Assembly (NCBI RefSeq): GCF_000719515.1
Contig: NZ_JOGR01000004.1
Span: 270,071-334,070 of the forward strand
Direction of reading: 5' to 3'
Source of the DNA: Glycomyces sp. NRRL B-16210
GTDB lineage: Bacteria; Actinomycetota; Actinomycetes; Mycobacteriales; Micromonosporaceae
DNA length: 64,000 nucleotides
In this document: piece after piece, positions 43,231 to 51,441 of the stretch
Layout of the letters: each line of letters opens with the position of its first letter
How positions within the stretch are numbered: the first letter of the stretch is position 1
Notes under the pieces: model-generated
Told to the model about the DNA's origin: nothing
Databases searched by the model: none
What the model saw: only the letters and a program-made list of their open reading frames with translations
Program-made: the position numbers and the translations under genes

Positions 43231-45070
43231 GGTGGCGTTCATGCGCCTCGGACGACTGTCGCCGCCCGCCGCTTAACGCGGGCACCTGATTCCTTGCCGC
43301 GCACCGGCTTTGAGCCCGGTGCGCTGTCGAACGTGCCCGCAGACGAGAGCAATCGCAACGACTCTCATCTGGAGTGGCATGTCCTTCGACAGCACCGTCG
43401 TCAAGAATCTCGTAAAAAGCACCGCGGAAAGCGATGCGGTCCTTCCCGCCGAACCCGATGCCTCGGGCCCGCGCCGGGGCCTGTTCTTCCTCGCCGTCAC
43501 CGGCCTCGCCTGGGGCACCACCGGCGCCGCGGCGGCGATCGTCTACCGCGTCGGCGACCTCGGCCCGGTGGCCGTCTCGTTCTGGCGCAACCTCGGCGGC
43601 CTCGCGCTGCTGCTGGCCTTCACCGCGGTCCGGCCCGTCCGGGCCAGGCCCGCGACCCGGAGGCCGCTCCGCGGCCGGGCCGCGCTGCTGGGCGGCGTCG
43701 GCCTCGGCATGGCGGTCTTCCAGACCGCGTACTTCGCCGCCGTCGAGGCCACCGGCGTGGCCGTGGCGACCCTGCTGACGCTCGGGTCCGGGCCGATCCT
43801 CACCGCGGTCGGCGCGCGGCTGCTCCTCGGCGAGCGCGTCGGCCGCGGCGGTACCTTCGCGGTCGCCGGGGCACTCGCCGGGCTCGGCGTGCTCGTCGGC
43901 GGGAACGGCCTGAGCCTGGTCGATCCCGCCGGGATCGGCCTGTCGCTCCTGTCTGCGGCCGGGTACGCCGTCGTCACCCTCCTGGGCCGCCTGACCGGGC
44001 GCCGGGCCGACGCCGAGCACCCGTTCACGCTCACCTTGTGGTCCTTCGGGATCGGCGCGGTGCTCCTGGCCGTCCCGGCCTGGTTCGAGGGCCTGCTCCC
44101 GCAGCCCGAGGACGCGCTGCGGACCTTCGCGGTCATCGCCTACCTCGCGGCGTTCGCGACCGCTCTGGCGTACCCGCTGTACTTCGCGGGCGCGGCCCGC
44201 GTCCGGGCTGCCACGGTCGCGGTGATGATGCTGCTCGAACCGGTCACCGCCGCGGCCCTGGCCGTGTCGGTCCTCGGCGAGCCGCTCACGGTCGCGACGG
44301 TGGCCGGGTCGCTGGTCCTGCTGGGTTCGATCGCGGCGCTGGCGGTGGCCGAGTCGCGGCGATGAGTTCGCTCTCCGCCGGCCGGCCCGGTCTGGTGGTA
44401 ACGCAGTCCAGTAGCGGTGGAGCCGGTCGGCGAGTTCGTCGGGGCGGCTGAGCATCACGCTGTGGCTGCCGTCGATCTCGTCGGGTTCGATGCCGAGGCG
44501 CTCGCGCACGAGCGGGCGCATGAACTCGGGCGGGAAGAACCGGTCGTCGCGGCACAGCAGGAACCGGGTCGGCACGTCGGGCCAGGCTTCGAGCGGCGAG
44601 GGCTCGTCCCATCTCGCGCCGGACTGCTCGCGCCCGTGCGCCAGCGCCTCCTTCGCGAAGGCGACCGGCACGTCGTGGAGGAAGGCGTCGATCATCTGCT
44701 CCTCGGTGTCGATGCCGACGCCGACCTTCTCGTATTCGGCGCCGGACCACCAGGCGCCCATGGACTCTCCGGGGAGCGGGATCATCGCGGTCAGGAGGAT
44801 CAGGAGGTCGACGGGGACCCGTTCGCACACGAGCGGGGCGGTGAACCCGCCGAGGGAGTGGGCGACGAGGACGATGTTCTCGCGGTCGCCGATCACGGCG
44901 GCCACGGCGTCGGCGTATTCGGGGAGGCCGTTCGCGTCGTCCTCGATCGGGAGGTCCACGGCGATGACCTCGTGGCCGCGTTCGCGCAGTCGCGGGGCGA
45001 CCAGGTGCCAGTCCCATGAGCTGCTGCCGCCGCCGTGGATGAGGACGAACGTGGCCGTGTCGGGTCGCAT
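43157..45070 (-). CDS. Alpha/beta hydrolase (esterase-like); literal ORF overruns its domain
   Basis: ATG 45070 follows AGGAGCG. Residues 1-224 are a full alpha/beta hydrolase: FVLIHGGGSSSWDWHLVAPRL, nucleophile elbow VAHSLGGF (Ser near 83), late Asp in CRDDRFFPP and His in DGSHSVML. Homologues end near residue 225-235. No stop follows: the frame stays open to 43157, antisense to the whole DMT transporter and the end of the aminotransferase, adding about 410 Arg/Gln/Glu/Pro-rich residues that read as frame shadow. The functional part is therefore about 44390-45070, and the native stop was probably lost by an indel or a sequencing error. Substrate unknown. Confidence 0.65.
   Translation of the reverse strand: MRPDTATFVLIHGGGSSSWDWHLVAPRLRERGHEVIAVDLPIEDDANGLPEYADAVAAVIGDRENIVLVAHSLGGFTAPLVCERVPVDLLILLTAMIPLPGESMGAWWSGAEYEKVGVGIDTEEQMIDAFLHDVPVAFAKEALAHGREQSGARWDEPSPLEAWPDVPTRFLLCRDDRFFPPEFMRPLVRERLGIEPDEIDGSHSVMLSRPDELADRLHRYWTALPPDRAGRRRANSSPRLGHRQRRDRTQQDQRPGHRRDRERLAEDRHGQGRGGDRFEQHHHRDRGSPDAGRAREVQRVRQSGRERREVGDDREGPQRVLGLREQALEPGRDGQEHRADPEGPQGERERVLGVGPAPGQAAQEGDDGVPGRRQERQADPGGIDQAQAVPADEHAEPGECPGDREGTAAADALAEEQPRADRGEDRPGPERQQGRHGHAGGLDGGEVRGLEDRHAEADAAQQRGPAAERPPGRGPGPDGPDRGEGQQQREAAEVAPERDGHRAEVADAVDDRRRGAGGAPGEAGDGEEEQAPARARGIGFGGKDRIAFRGAFYEILDDGAVEGHATPDESRCDCSRLRARSTAHRAQSRCAARNQVPALSGGRRQSSEAHERHPTAPAGPCAVEPGPLRAPARACRR
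43278..43366 (+). promoter_or_regulatory. Structured RNA leader of the DMT transporter
   Basis: Three stems in 89 nt upstream of the start: outer GCGGGCAC/GTGCCCGC (43278-43285 with 43333-43340), nested GCGCACCGG/CCGGTGCGC (43299-43307 with 43316-43324, 8 nt loop), and GAGAG/CTCTC (43345-43349 with 43362-43366) ending 4 nt before the GGAG site. It could be an attenuator, a ligand-binding leader or the aminotransferase terminator. No known riboswitch class is matched. Confidence 0.5.
43379..44365 (+). CDS. EamA/DMT-superfamily transporter
   Basis: 328 aa with ten predicted helices in two EamA repeats (GLFFLAVTGLAWGTTGAAAAIVY, then GLGMAVFQTAYFAAVEATGVAVATLL; second repeat FALAIGAVLL-like and VIAYLAAFATALAYPLYF). 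ATG 43379 follows GGAG; upstream in-frame codons lie in the structured leader and are unlikely to be coding. Members export amino acids, nucleobases or other metabolites. Preceded by a 148 nt leader; opposite an unusually long antisense ORF (43157-45070). Confidence 0.88.
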   Translation: MSFDSTVVKNLVKSTAESDAVLPAEPDASGPRRGLFFLAVTGLAWGTTGAAAAIVYRVGDLGPVAVSFWRNLGGLALLLAFTAVRPVRARPATRRPLRGRAALLGGVGLGMAVFQTAYFAAVEATGVAVATLLTLGSGPILTAVGARLLLGERVGRGGTFAVAGALAGLGVLVGGNGLSLVDPAGIGLSLLSAAGYAVVTLLGRLTGRRADAEHPFTLTLWSFGIGAVLLAVPAWFEGLLPQPEDALRTFAVIAYLAAFATALAYPLYFAGAARVRAATVAVMMLLEPVTAAALAVSVLGEPLTVATVAGSLVLLGSIAALAVAESRR

Positions 45071-45187
45071 GGGCGCTCCTCTGCGAGTCGGGACCTGGCC
45101 TCCGACGCTACCGCCGGCCCCCGACAATCCGGGAGCGGAAAACGCGAAGGGCCGGTCATTCGACCGGCCCTGTGGCGTTCTCGCGGC

Positions 45188-46030
45188 TCAGGTGGCCGAG
45201 AGGTAGCCCGTCTCCAGCAGGATGATCACGAACGCGCCGAGGATGCAGCGGTACCAGACGAAGATGAACACGCTGTGCTTCGCGACCCACTTGAGCATCC
45301 AGTGCACGGCCGCGAGGCCGACGAAGAACGCGACGATCGTGGCCACGAGCATCTGCGCGCCGCTGGGCACCGAGCCTTCGGCGACCGGGTCGAACACGTC
45401 GCCGAGGCTCAGGATGCCCGCGCCGAACACGGCCGGGATCGCCAGGAGGAAGGAGTACCGGGCCGCGACCGACCGGTCGAGTCCGATGAACAGGCCCGCG
45501 GTGATGGTGCCGCCCGAGCGGGAGATGCCGGGGATGAGCGCGGCCGCCTGCGCGAAGCCGAGGATGAGGCCGTCCTTGAGGCGGAAGTCCTCCCAGGTGC
45601 GGGTCTTCCTGCCGACGAGTTCGGCCAGCCCCAGGAGCAGGCCGAAGAAGATGAGGCTGAAGGAGACCAGCCAGAGGTTGCGGGCGCTCTCGCGGATCTG
45701 GTCCTGGAAGACCAGGCCGAAGAACACGATCGGCAGCGTCCCGATGATGACGTACCAGCCGAGCCGGTAGTCCGTCTCGCCGCGCAGCTCCTTGTCGAAC
45801 AGGCCCTTCCACCAGGCGACGAGGATGCGGACGATGTCCTTCCAGAAGTAGAGGAGGACGGCCGTCTCGGTGCCCAGCTGCGTCACCGCTGTGAAGGACG
45901 CGCCCGCGTCCTCCTCGAAGAACAGGGCCGAGGTCAGCCGCAGGTGCGCCGAGGAGGAGATCGGCAGCATCTCGGTCAGGCCCTGGACGACCCCGAGCAC
46001 GATGGCCTCGAACCAGGTCATGTCGACCAC
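45188..46030 (-). CDS. uppP: Undecaprenyl-diphosphatase UppP (bacitracin resistance)
   Basis: 280 aa integral membrane phosphatase that recycles undecaprenyl-PP to the monophosphate for cell-wall synthesis. Conserved motif 1 reads VVQGLTEMLPISSSAHL (the usual F is M) and motif 2 AALIPGISRSGGTITAGLF. About eight membrane helices are visible. Start: GGAGG lies 7 nt before GTG 46030; ATG 46021 is 3 codons further in. Convergent distance to the hydrolase start region is small, and its upstream gap of about 670 nt holds no gene. Confidence 0.93.
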   Translation of the reverse strand: MVDMTWFEAIVLGVVQGLTEMLPISSSAHLRLTSALFFEEDAGASFTAVTQLGTETAVLLYFWKDIVRILVAWWKGLFDKELRGETDYRLGWYVIIGTLPIVFFGLVFQDQIRESARNLWLVSFSLIFFGLLLGLAELVGRKTRTWEDFRLKDGLILGFAQAAALIPGISRSGGTITAGLFIGLDRSVAARYSFLLAIPAVFGAGILSLGDVFDPVAEGSVPSGAQMLVATIVAFFVGLAAVHWMLKWVAKHSVFIFVWYRCILGAFVIILLETGYLSAT

Positions 46031-46652
46031 AGGGCCACCTCCGTCCGTGCACGGGACAGACTGGGGGAAGTGTGCATTTGCGCTTCTTTCGTCACATCGA
46101 CGGTCAGGAGTCGCTTCCGCCTGCTCTCGGCGCCCGGCGCGACTGGGCCATCTTGCCAGACCCTTTCCAGTGACCGTCCGGCACACGCACTCGCGAGTGA
46201 GCCGCGTCAGAGGGGCGAATAGGACGGTGCGGGGCGCTTCGGAGCGACTCGGTCAGACCGTCCCCGCCGGACGGCGAGGACGCGAGGACGTGCGGTGACG
46301 AAATGGTCGATGTGACTGTGCCCCAAGGAATGCGGTGATGGTCCTCATAGGCGGGTGGGGCGCCGGGACCGGCTTCGTCGGCGGGGAGCGGGCCGTGTGG
46401 TCGTCGGGCGGCGCCGGCCCGGGTCGCGGGTCCGGCGCCGCCGGGGACCAGATCGAATCGATGGCAGGAACGCGAACTGGTCCACCGCCGGGAGCGCCGC
46501 GAAGCGTGCCGCGCCGAACCCGGGTGATGAAGGCACTATACGACCGCGGATTCCGATTAGTCGGGATTTCAGGCGATTTTCAGTACATGGGGTGGATCAG
46601 CGCGCGGAGCCGGGAACCCGGCCGGATCGGAGCCGGGCCCGGCTCCGCGCGC
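46031..46652. other. Gene-free gap between UppP and the GH16 terminator
   Basis: About 620 nt. Short overlapping frames on both strands have no recognisable protein pattern and no ribosome-binding sites. GC falls near 46530-46590, where a promoter or relic could lie. I see no tRNA or repeat. Confidence 0.5.
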
Positions 46653-46686
46653 GGGGGCCGGAGGGGCGTGCGCCCCTCCGGCCCCC
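46653..46686. terminator. Terminator hairpin after the GH16 gene
   Basis: Arms GGGGGCCGGAGGGGCG (46653-46668) and CGCCCCTCCGGCCCCC (46671-46686) are fully complementary over 16 bp, with a tiny loop. It lies 15 nt beyond the GH16 stop on the minus strand. Confidence 0.75.
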
Positions 46687-46701
46687 GTCCGAGCCCCCGG
46701 C

Positions 46702-47970
46702 TCAGGCTCGGAACCACTTCTGCGCGGGGTTGCCGCTGCACGTGGCGATCTGGAGGTTCGTGCCGTCTGCGGGGTTCGCCCACGGCACGTCCAGGCACTT
46801 GTCGGCCTGCGGGTTCACGATGTCGTTGGCGCCGGAGAAGGCCCATTGCTGCGCCGCCGATCCGTTGCAGTTCCACAGCCGGACCGGCGTGCCGTCGGCC
46901 GTGGAGCCGTTCGCGACGTCGAGGCACTTGCCGAAGGCGCGCAGGGTCCCGTCGCCGGGGGTCGTCCACTGCTGGGCGGCCGTGCCGTTGCAGGTGTAGA
47001 TCTGCACGGGCGTGCCGTCGGCGGTGCCCGAGCCCTCGACGTCGAGGCACTTGCCGGCGAGGCCGGTGATCGTGCCGCCCGAGGCCGAGGCTCCCGAGTA
47101 GACGCGCACGTAGTCGATCTTCATCTGCTGCGGGAACTGGGTGGAGCCGTCGGGGTAGCCGGGCCAGTCGCCGCCGACCGCGACGTTCATGATCATGAAG
47201 AACGGGTGGTCGAAGACCCACTGGCCGCCGACGTTGGCGGGCGTCAGGGTCTGGAAGGCGTTGCCGTCCACCGACCAGGTGATGGAGTTCGGGCTCCAGT
47301 CCACCGCGAAGACGTGGAAGCCGTTCGCGAAGGGCTCGCCGATGGTGTAGCTGCTGCCGACCCCGCCGCCGCCCGAGTAGCCGGGGCCGTGGACGGTGCC
47401 GTGGACGGTGTTGGGGATGTGGCCGACGTTCTCCATGATGTCGATCTCGCCGCTCTGCGGCCAGCCGACGTCGCCGAAGTTGTCGCCGAGCATCCAGAAC
47501 GCGGGCCAGATGCCCTGCCCGCGCGGGATCTGGATGCGCGCCTCGAAGCGCCCGTACGCCTGGGTGAAGGTCTCGGCGGTGAGCAGCCGGGCCGAGGTGT
47601 ACTCGCAGGTGCCGTACCAGCACTGGTAGTTGTTGGGGTTCTCGCGGCGGGCGGTGATGACCATGTTGCCCTCGCCGTCGTGCGCGGCGTTGCTCGTGCT
47701 GTTGGTGTAGTACTGGTGCTCGTTGTTGCCCCAGCCTCCGCCGCCGGTCTCGTGGCGCCATTTGCCGGAGTCGGGGGCGGTGCCCGCGGCCCCGTTGAAC
47801 TCGTCGCTCCAGGTCAGGGTCTGCTGCGCTTCGAAGGCGGGCTCCTCGGCGTTGGCGGAGAGGCTGACGGTGACGGCGGTGGCGGCCGCGATCGCGGCGG
47901 TGGCCAGCGCGAGGAGGCGGGTGCGTCTGCGGCGCAGCCAGGTCGGGGTGGAGTCGGTGAATGGTCTCAC
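46702..47970 (-). CDS. Secreted GH16 endo-beta-glucanase with C-terminal ricin-type lectin domain
   Basis: 422 aa from GTG 47970, preceded by GAGAGGA; GTG 48003 is an alternative. Signal peptide: basic RRRRTR then LLALATAAIAAATAVTVSLSANA, cleaved near residue 40. GH16 domain (about 45-295) with catalytic GEIDIMENVG near 175, preceded by FWMLGDN; typical of beta-1,3(4)-glucanases (laminarinase). The C-terminal 120 residues contain three Q-x-W-type beta-trefoil repeats (GTAAQQWT, GSAAQQWAF, GNPAQKWF) with KCLDV, a CBM13/ricin-B fold that would bind polysaccharide. It degrades fungal or plant beta-glucan outside the cell. A LacI-type palindrome and a promoter lie upstream. Confidence 0.92.
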   Translation of the reverse strand: MRPFTDSTPTWLRRRRTRLLALATAAIAAATAVTVSLSANAEEPAFEAQQTLTWSDEFNGAAGTAPDSGKWRHETGGGGWGNNEHQYYTNSTSNAAHDGEGNMVITARRENPNNYQCWYGTCEYTSARLLTAETFTQAYGRFEARIQIPRGQGIWPAFWMLGDNFGDVGWPQSGEIDIMENVGHIPNTVHGTVHGPGYSGGGGVGSSYTIGEPFANGFHVFAVDWSPNSITWSVDGNAFQTLTPANVGGQWVFDHPFFMIMNVAVGGDWPGYPDGSTQFPQQMKIDYVRVYSGASASGGTITGLAGKCLDVEGSGTADGTPVQIYTCNGTAAQQWTTPGDGTLRAFGKCLDVANGSTADGTPVRLWNCNGSAAQQWAFSGANDIVNPQADKCLDVPWANPADGTNLQIATCSGNPAQKWFRA

Positions 47971-48027
47971 GGAGTGGTCCTCTCGTTCCGTGGGAGAGAG
48001 CACTGTCCGCGGTCGGATGGGAACTCC

Positions 48028-48043
48028 GAGAGAGCGCTCTCTC
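48028..48043. promoter_or_regulatory. LacI-type operator of the GH16 gene
   Basis: GAGAGAGCGCTCTCTC is a perfect 16-bp palindrome just downstream of the GH16 promoter -10 box. The GAGCGCTC core is the shape bound by CebR-like LacI repressors, which control glucan-degrading enzymes in actinomycetes. Confidence 0.65.
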
Positions 48044-48057
48044 TAAACATTCCTATC

Positions 48058-48087
48058 TTTTTACCATTGGGGATAGAACACTGTCAA
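48058..48087 (-). promoter_or_regulatory. Promoter of the GH16 gene
   Basis: On the minus strand, TTGACA (48087-48082), 18 nt, TAAAAA (48063-48058). The palindrome at 48028-48043 falls in the expected early transcribed region, a classic repression site. Confidence 0.6.
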
Positions 48088-48114
48088 TAGGACAAGTCGA
48101 ACCCGTAGCGTGAC

Positions 48115-48151
48115 GGCGGGGCCGGAGGGGGTGCGCTCCTCCGGCCCCGCC
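48115..48151. terminator. Terminator of the alpha-glucoside operon
   Basis: Perfect 14-bp arms GGCGGGGCCGGAGG (48115-48128) and CCTCCGGCCCCGCC (48138-48151), 9 nt loop, 9 nt beyond the last permease stop. Confidence 0.75.
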
Positions 48152-48160
48152 GAGTCCGGG

Positions 48161-49063
48161 TCAGCCCTTGATCGCGCCGCCGAGGCTCGCGCCGCCCAGG
48201 AACATGCGCTGGAACACCAGGAACAGCGCGATCGGGATGAGCGAGGAGATCGCCAGCGCCGCGAGGAACACGTCGAGTTCGACGTACTGCTGGAGGATCG
48301 GCAGCCGCACCGACAATGGCTGGAGGTTCGGGTCGGGCAGCACCAGCATCGGCCAGAGGAAGTCCTTCCAGGAGGCGATGACGGCGAAGACCGAGACCAC
48401 ACCGATGATCGGGCGCGACATCGGCAGCACGATGGACCAGAACAGCCGGTAGGGCCCGGCCCCGTCCACTTTGGCGGCCTCGAAGATCTCCCTGGGGAGG
48501 TTCGCGAAGAACCGCTGCATGAGCAGCACGTTGAACGCGCTGGCCCCGGCGGGCAGCCACACCGCCCAGAAGGTGTTGAGCAGCGAAGTGCCCAGCAGCG
48601 GCGGGTCGAGGACGGTGAGGTAGAGCGGGACGAGCAGGACCACGCTGGGCACGAACAGGGTCGCCAGGACCGCGCCGGAGAGCACCTTGCCGATGCGGGG
48701 GCGCAGGACCGCGAGCGCGAAGCCGCCGGTGGCGGCCACGAGGAGCTGCACGGCCCAGGACCCGGCGGCGAGGGCCACGGTGTTGAAGAAGTACTTGTCG
48801 ATCTCCACGCGCGTCCAGGCCTCGACCAGGTTGGCGAAGTCGAAGCCGTTGGGCCACAGCGCCATGGGTTGGCGCAGCGTGTCCTGCGTGGGCGTGGTGG
48901 CGGCCTTGAGGAGCCAGAGCATGGGCCCGAGGCCGGCGATCGCGAGGCAGGCCAGGAGGAGGCCGTGGGCGATGCGGGTGGACCAGCGGACGCTGGGCCG
49001 CTTCCAGTCGGTGGGGGCGATCAGGCCCCGGTCGGCGGCGCCCTTCTGCCGCGTGGCGCTCAT
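48161..49063 (-). CDS. Sugar ABC transporter permease 2 (MalG/AglG-like)
   Basis: 300 aa, six membrane segments (for example LLACLAIAGLGPMLWLLKAA and FALAVLRPRIGKVLSGAVL). EAA loop: FEAAKVDGAGPYRLFWSIVLP. ATG 49063 overlaps the previous gene's TGA (ATGA), so translation is coupled. The N-terminal cytoplasmic tail and the following PMALWPNGFDFANLVEAW are typical of the second permease of CUT1 sugar importers. The ATP-binding subunit is not encoded here; actinomycetes usually share MsiK. Confidence 0.92.
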   Translation of the reverse strand: MSATRQKGAADRGLIAPTDWKRPSVRWSTRIAHGLLLACLAIAGLGPMLWLLKAATTPTQDTLRQPMALWPNGFDFANLVEAWTRVEIDKYFFNTVALAAGSWAVQLLVAATGGFALAVLRPRIGKVLSGAVLATLFVPSVVLLVPLYLTVLDPPLLGTSLLNTFWAVWLPAGASAFNVLLMQRFFANLPREIFEAAKVDGAGPYRLFWSIVLPMSRPIIGVVSVFAVIASWKDFLWPMLVLPDPNLQPLSVRLPILQQYVELDVFLAALAISSLIPIALFLVFQRMFLGGASLGGAIKG

Positions 49064-50031
49064 GAGCTGCTCCAGGATCGGGTGAGTCGGAAGTACAGCG
49101 CCGAGAAGACCGACAGGACGCCCGCGAGCAGGAGGCTCAGGGCCGCGGCCGCGCCGTAGTCGCCGCCGAGCGAGTTGGTGAACGCGTAGCGGTAGATCAG
49201 CAGCAGCAGCGTCAGGGTCCGGTTGGCCGGTCCGCCGTCGGTGAACAGGAACGGTTCGAGGAAGACCTGGGCGGTGCCGATGATCTGGAGGATGAAGGTG
49301 ATGAGGAGGATGCCGCGCAGTTGCGGGAGGGTGATGTGCCAGAGCTTGTGCCACACGCCCGCGCCGTCGATCTCGGCGGCCTCGTAGAGGCTCGGGTCGA
49401 CGCCGGTGAGGGCGGCGAGGTAGATGATGACGGTGCCGCCGGCGGCGGCCCAGGTCGCCTCGAGCACGAGCGCGGGCATGACGATGTCGGCGCCTTGGAG
49501 CCAGGCGACCGGTCCGATGCCGACCCAGCCGAGGATCGTGTTGAACACGCCGTCCTCGCCGGCGTCGTAGAACAGCTTCCACAGCAGCACGGCGACGACC
49601 GGGGGCACGACCACAGGCAGGTAGGCGAGGGCGCTGAACAGGCCGCGCATCTTGCGGACCTCGCTCATGAGGATCGCGGCCACGAGCGGGATCGGGTAGC
49701 CGAAGAGCAGGGCGAGCACCGCGAAGTAGGCGGTGTTCTGGACGGCGGTCCACAAGAGCGGGTCGGCGAAGACCTGCTGGAAGTTCGCCAGCCCGACCCA
49801 TTGGGGGTCGGTGACGAGGTTGGTGCGCTGGAAGCTCATGACGACGGCACGGCCGATGGGCAGCCATGAGAACACGCCGAAGATGACGAGCATGGGCGCC
49901 AGGAACACCAGGGTGGGGAGGCCGCCGCGGGCGCGGGCGAGGAGTCCGCCCGGGCGCCCGGGCCGGGCCGCGGGGAGCGGCCGGGCCCGGGTGCCGGTGA
50001 CACCGGCGGGGCGAGTGTCGTGGGTGGTCAT
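49060..50031 (-). CDS. Sugar ABC transporter permease 1 (MalF/AglF-like)
   Basis: 323 aa. A Pro/Arg-rich cytoplasmic leader of about 35 residues precedes six helices (LPTLVFLAPMLVIFGVFSWLP and following). EAA loop: EAAEIDGAGVWHKLWHITLP. The family sequence WVGLANFQQVFADPLLWTAVQNT follows helix 1. ATG 50031; preceded by the binding protein stop with a 12 nt gap. Together with permease 2 it forms the CUT1 membrane channel. Confidence 0.92.
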   Translation of the reverse strand: MTTHDTRPAGVTGTRARPLPAARPGRPGGLLARARGGLPTLVFLAPMLVIFGVFSWLPIGRAVVMSFQRTNLVTDPQWVGLANFQQVFADPLLWTAVQNTAYFAVLALLFGYPIPLVAAILMSEVRKMRGLFSALAYLPVVVPPVVAVLLWKLFYDAGEDGVFNTILGWVGIGPVAWLQGADIVMPALVLEATWAAAGGTVIIYLAALTGVDPSLYEAAEIDGAGVWHKLWHITLPQLRGILLITFILQIIGTAQVFLEPFLFTDGGPANRTLTLLLLIYRYAFTNSLGGDYGAAAALSLLLAGVLSVFSALYFRLTRSWSSS

Positions 50032-50043
50032 CTGCTGCTTTCG

Positions 50044-51393
50044 TTACGCGGCGTCGAGCGCGGCCTGGGCCTGGGTCTGGGCCGTCTCAAGCAGGGCGTC
50101 GACGTCGGCGTTCTCGTCGGTGAGGACGGTCTGCACGACGGTGTCGAGGATGCCGTAGACCTCCTGGGTGGCGGTGACGGGCTCGTTGAGCAGTTGCTGG
50201 TCGAAGACCTGGTCGGTGTAGGGGGCCATCTGGTCGACGGGCACGTTCACGTACTCGGCGATCCAGGTCTGGACCTGGTCGTAGGTGTCCTTGTCGAACA
50301 CCGGGAGCTCGGGCGCGCCGACGGGCTGGCCGGTCTCGAACTTCACTTCGGCGTCGGCGACCGCGGCCTCCTCGACGGTGAGCTTCTCCATGTAGTAGAA
50401 GTCGATCCACTTGACCGCGGCGGCCTGCCCTTCGGCGGAGGCGTTCGGGCTGACGGCCGCGAGGGTGCCGCCGCCGAGGACGCCCGCGTTCGGGTCGTCG
50501 GCGAGCGGGAGCACGGTCAGGCCGTAGTCGTCGGGGTCGAGCGCGTTCTGGGTGAACAGGTTGCCGTAGTTGCCGCCGCCGGAGACGTACATGCCGATGC
50601 GGCCGGAGGCGAACTCCTGGTTGATGGTGCCCCAGTCGTAGAGGAAGTTGTCCCCCATCGAGTCGTCGGCCCAGCGCATGGTCTGGAGGTCGTCCAGGGC
50701 CCGGCGCATCGCGGGCGTGTCGATGGTGGCGTTGCCGCCGCCGTCGTCGGTGCGCCCGCCGAGGGCGTTGACGACGGTGGTGAGGATCCAGCCGCCGGTG
50801 TTGTCGTTGGTCATCACCGCGTAGCCGGCCTCGCCGGTCTCCTCGGCGATCTGGTCGGCGGCGGCGCGGACCTCGTCCCAGGTGGTCGGCGGGGCGTCGG
50901 GGTCGAGCCCGGCCTCGGTGAACAGGGTCCGGTTGTAGTGCAGCCCTTGGCCGTAGGCGGCGATCGGGATGGCCCACATGTCGCCTTCGGGGTCTTCTCC
51001 GGCGGCGGCGATGTTCGGGTTGTAGTCCTCGCGGTAGGGCAGGTCGGCGGTGAGGTCGCCGATGTCGGCGATCTGGCCGCGCTCGATGAGGCCGCGCCCG
51101 TCGGTGAAGGGCACCACGAACACGTCCGGCAGGGTGCCGCCGGCGAGCTGCGCGGTGAAGGTGCCGGCGGTCCAGGTGTACTCCTGGGTCTCGACGGCGA
51201 TGTCGGGGTTGGCGTCCTCGAACTGCGCGATGCGCTTCTCGAACGCGTCGATCGCGTCCTGCTCCAGCCCGGCGTCGATGGTGACGGTGATGTGGGTGCG
51301 TCCGTCGTCCGGTTCGTCGTCCGAGCAGGCGGCGAGGCCGACCGCGGTGAGCGCGGCGGCCGCGACCGCGGCGGCGGTGCGAGAGGTTTTCAT
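50044..51393 (-). CDS. Sugar-binding lipoprotein of CUT1 ABC importer
   Basis: 449 aa. Lipoprotein signal: MKTSRTAAAVAAAALTAVGL with lipobox LAAC near residue 22. Group 1 solute-binding fold: VTIDAGLEQDAIDAFEKRI, TAQLAGGTLPDVFVVPF, WAIPIAAYGQGLHYNRTLF and PPTTWDEVRAAADQI. ATG 51393 follows AAGGAG. Between a glucosidase and two permeases, it should deliver alpha-glucosides or maltodextrins. Specificity is inferred from context. Confidence 0.92.
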   Translation of the reverse strand: MKTSRTAAAVAAAALTAVGLAACSDDEPDDGRTHITVTIDAGLEQDAIDAFEKRIAQFEDANPDIAVETQEYTWTAGTFTAQLAGGTLPDVFVVPFTDGRGLIERGQIADIGDLTADLPYREDYNPNIAAAGEDPEGDMWAIPIAAYGQGLHYNRTLFTEAGLDPDAPPTTWDEVRAAADQIAEETGEAGYAVMTNDNTGGWILTTVVNALGGRTDDGGGNATIDTPAMRRALDDLQTMRWADDSMGDNFLYDWGTINQEFASGRIGMYVSGGGNYGNLFTQNALDPDDYGLTVLPLADDPNAGVLGGGTLAAVSPNASAEGQAAAVKWIDFYYMEKLTVEEAAVADAEVKFETGQPVGAPELPVFDKDTYDQVQTWIAEYVNVPVDQMAPYTDQVFDQQLLNEPVTATQEVYGILDTVVQTVLTDENADVDALLETAQTQAQAALDAA

Positions 51394-51441
51394 GGTTGCT
51401 CCTTGTCGGTTATGCAGGTGTTGCGGTGAGGGATTGCGCGG

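Noticed and set aside
43278..43340. Possible tRNA in the leader of the DMT transporter
   Set aside because: The outer stem spans only 63 nt, there is no GTTC-type T-loop and no cloverleaf, so it is not a tRNA.
46335..48090. Plus-strand frames opposite GH16
   Set aside because: No start signals or motifs; antisense to a well-supported secreted glucanase.
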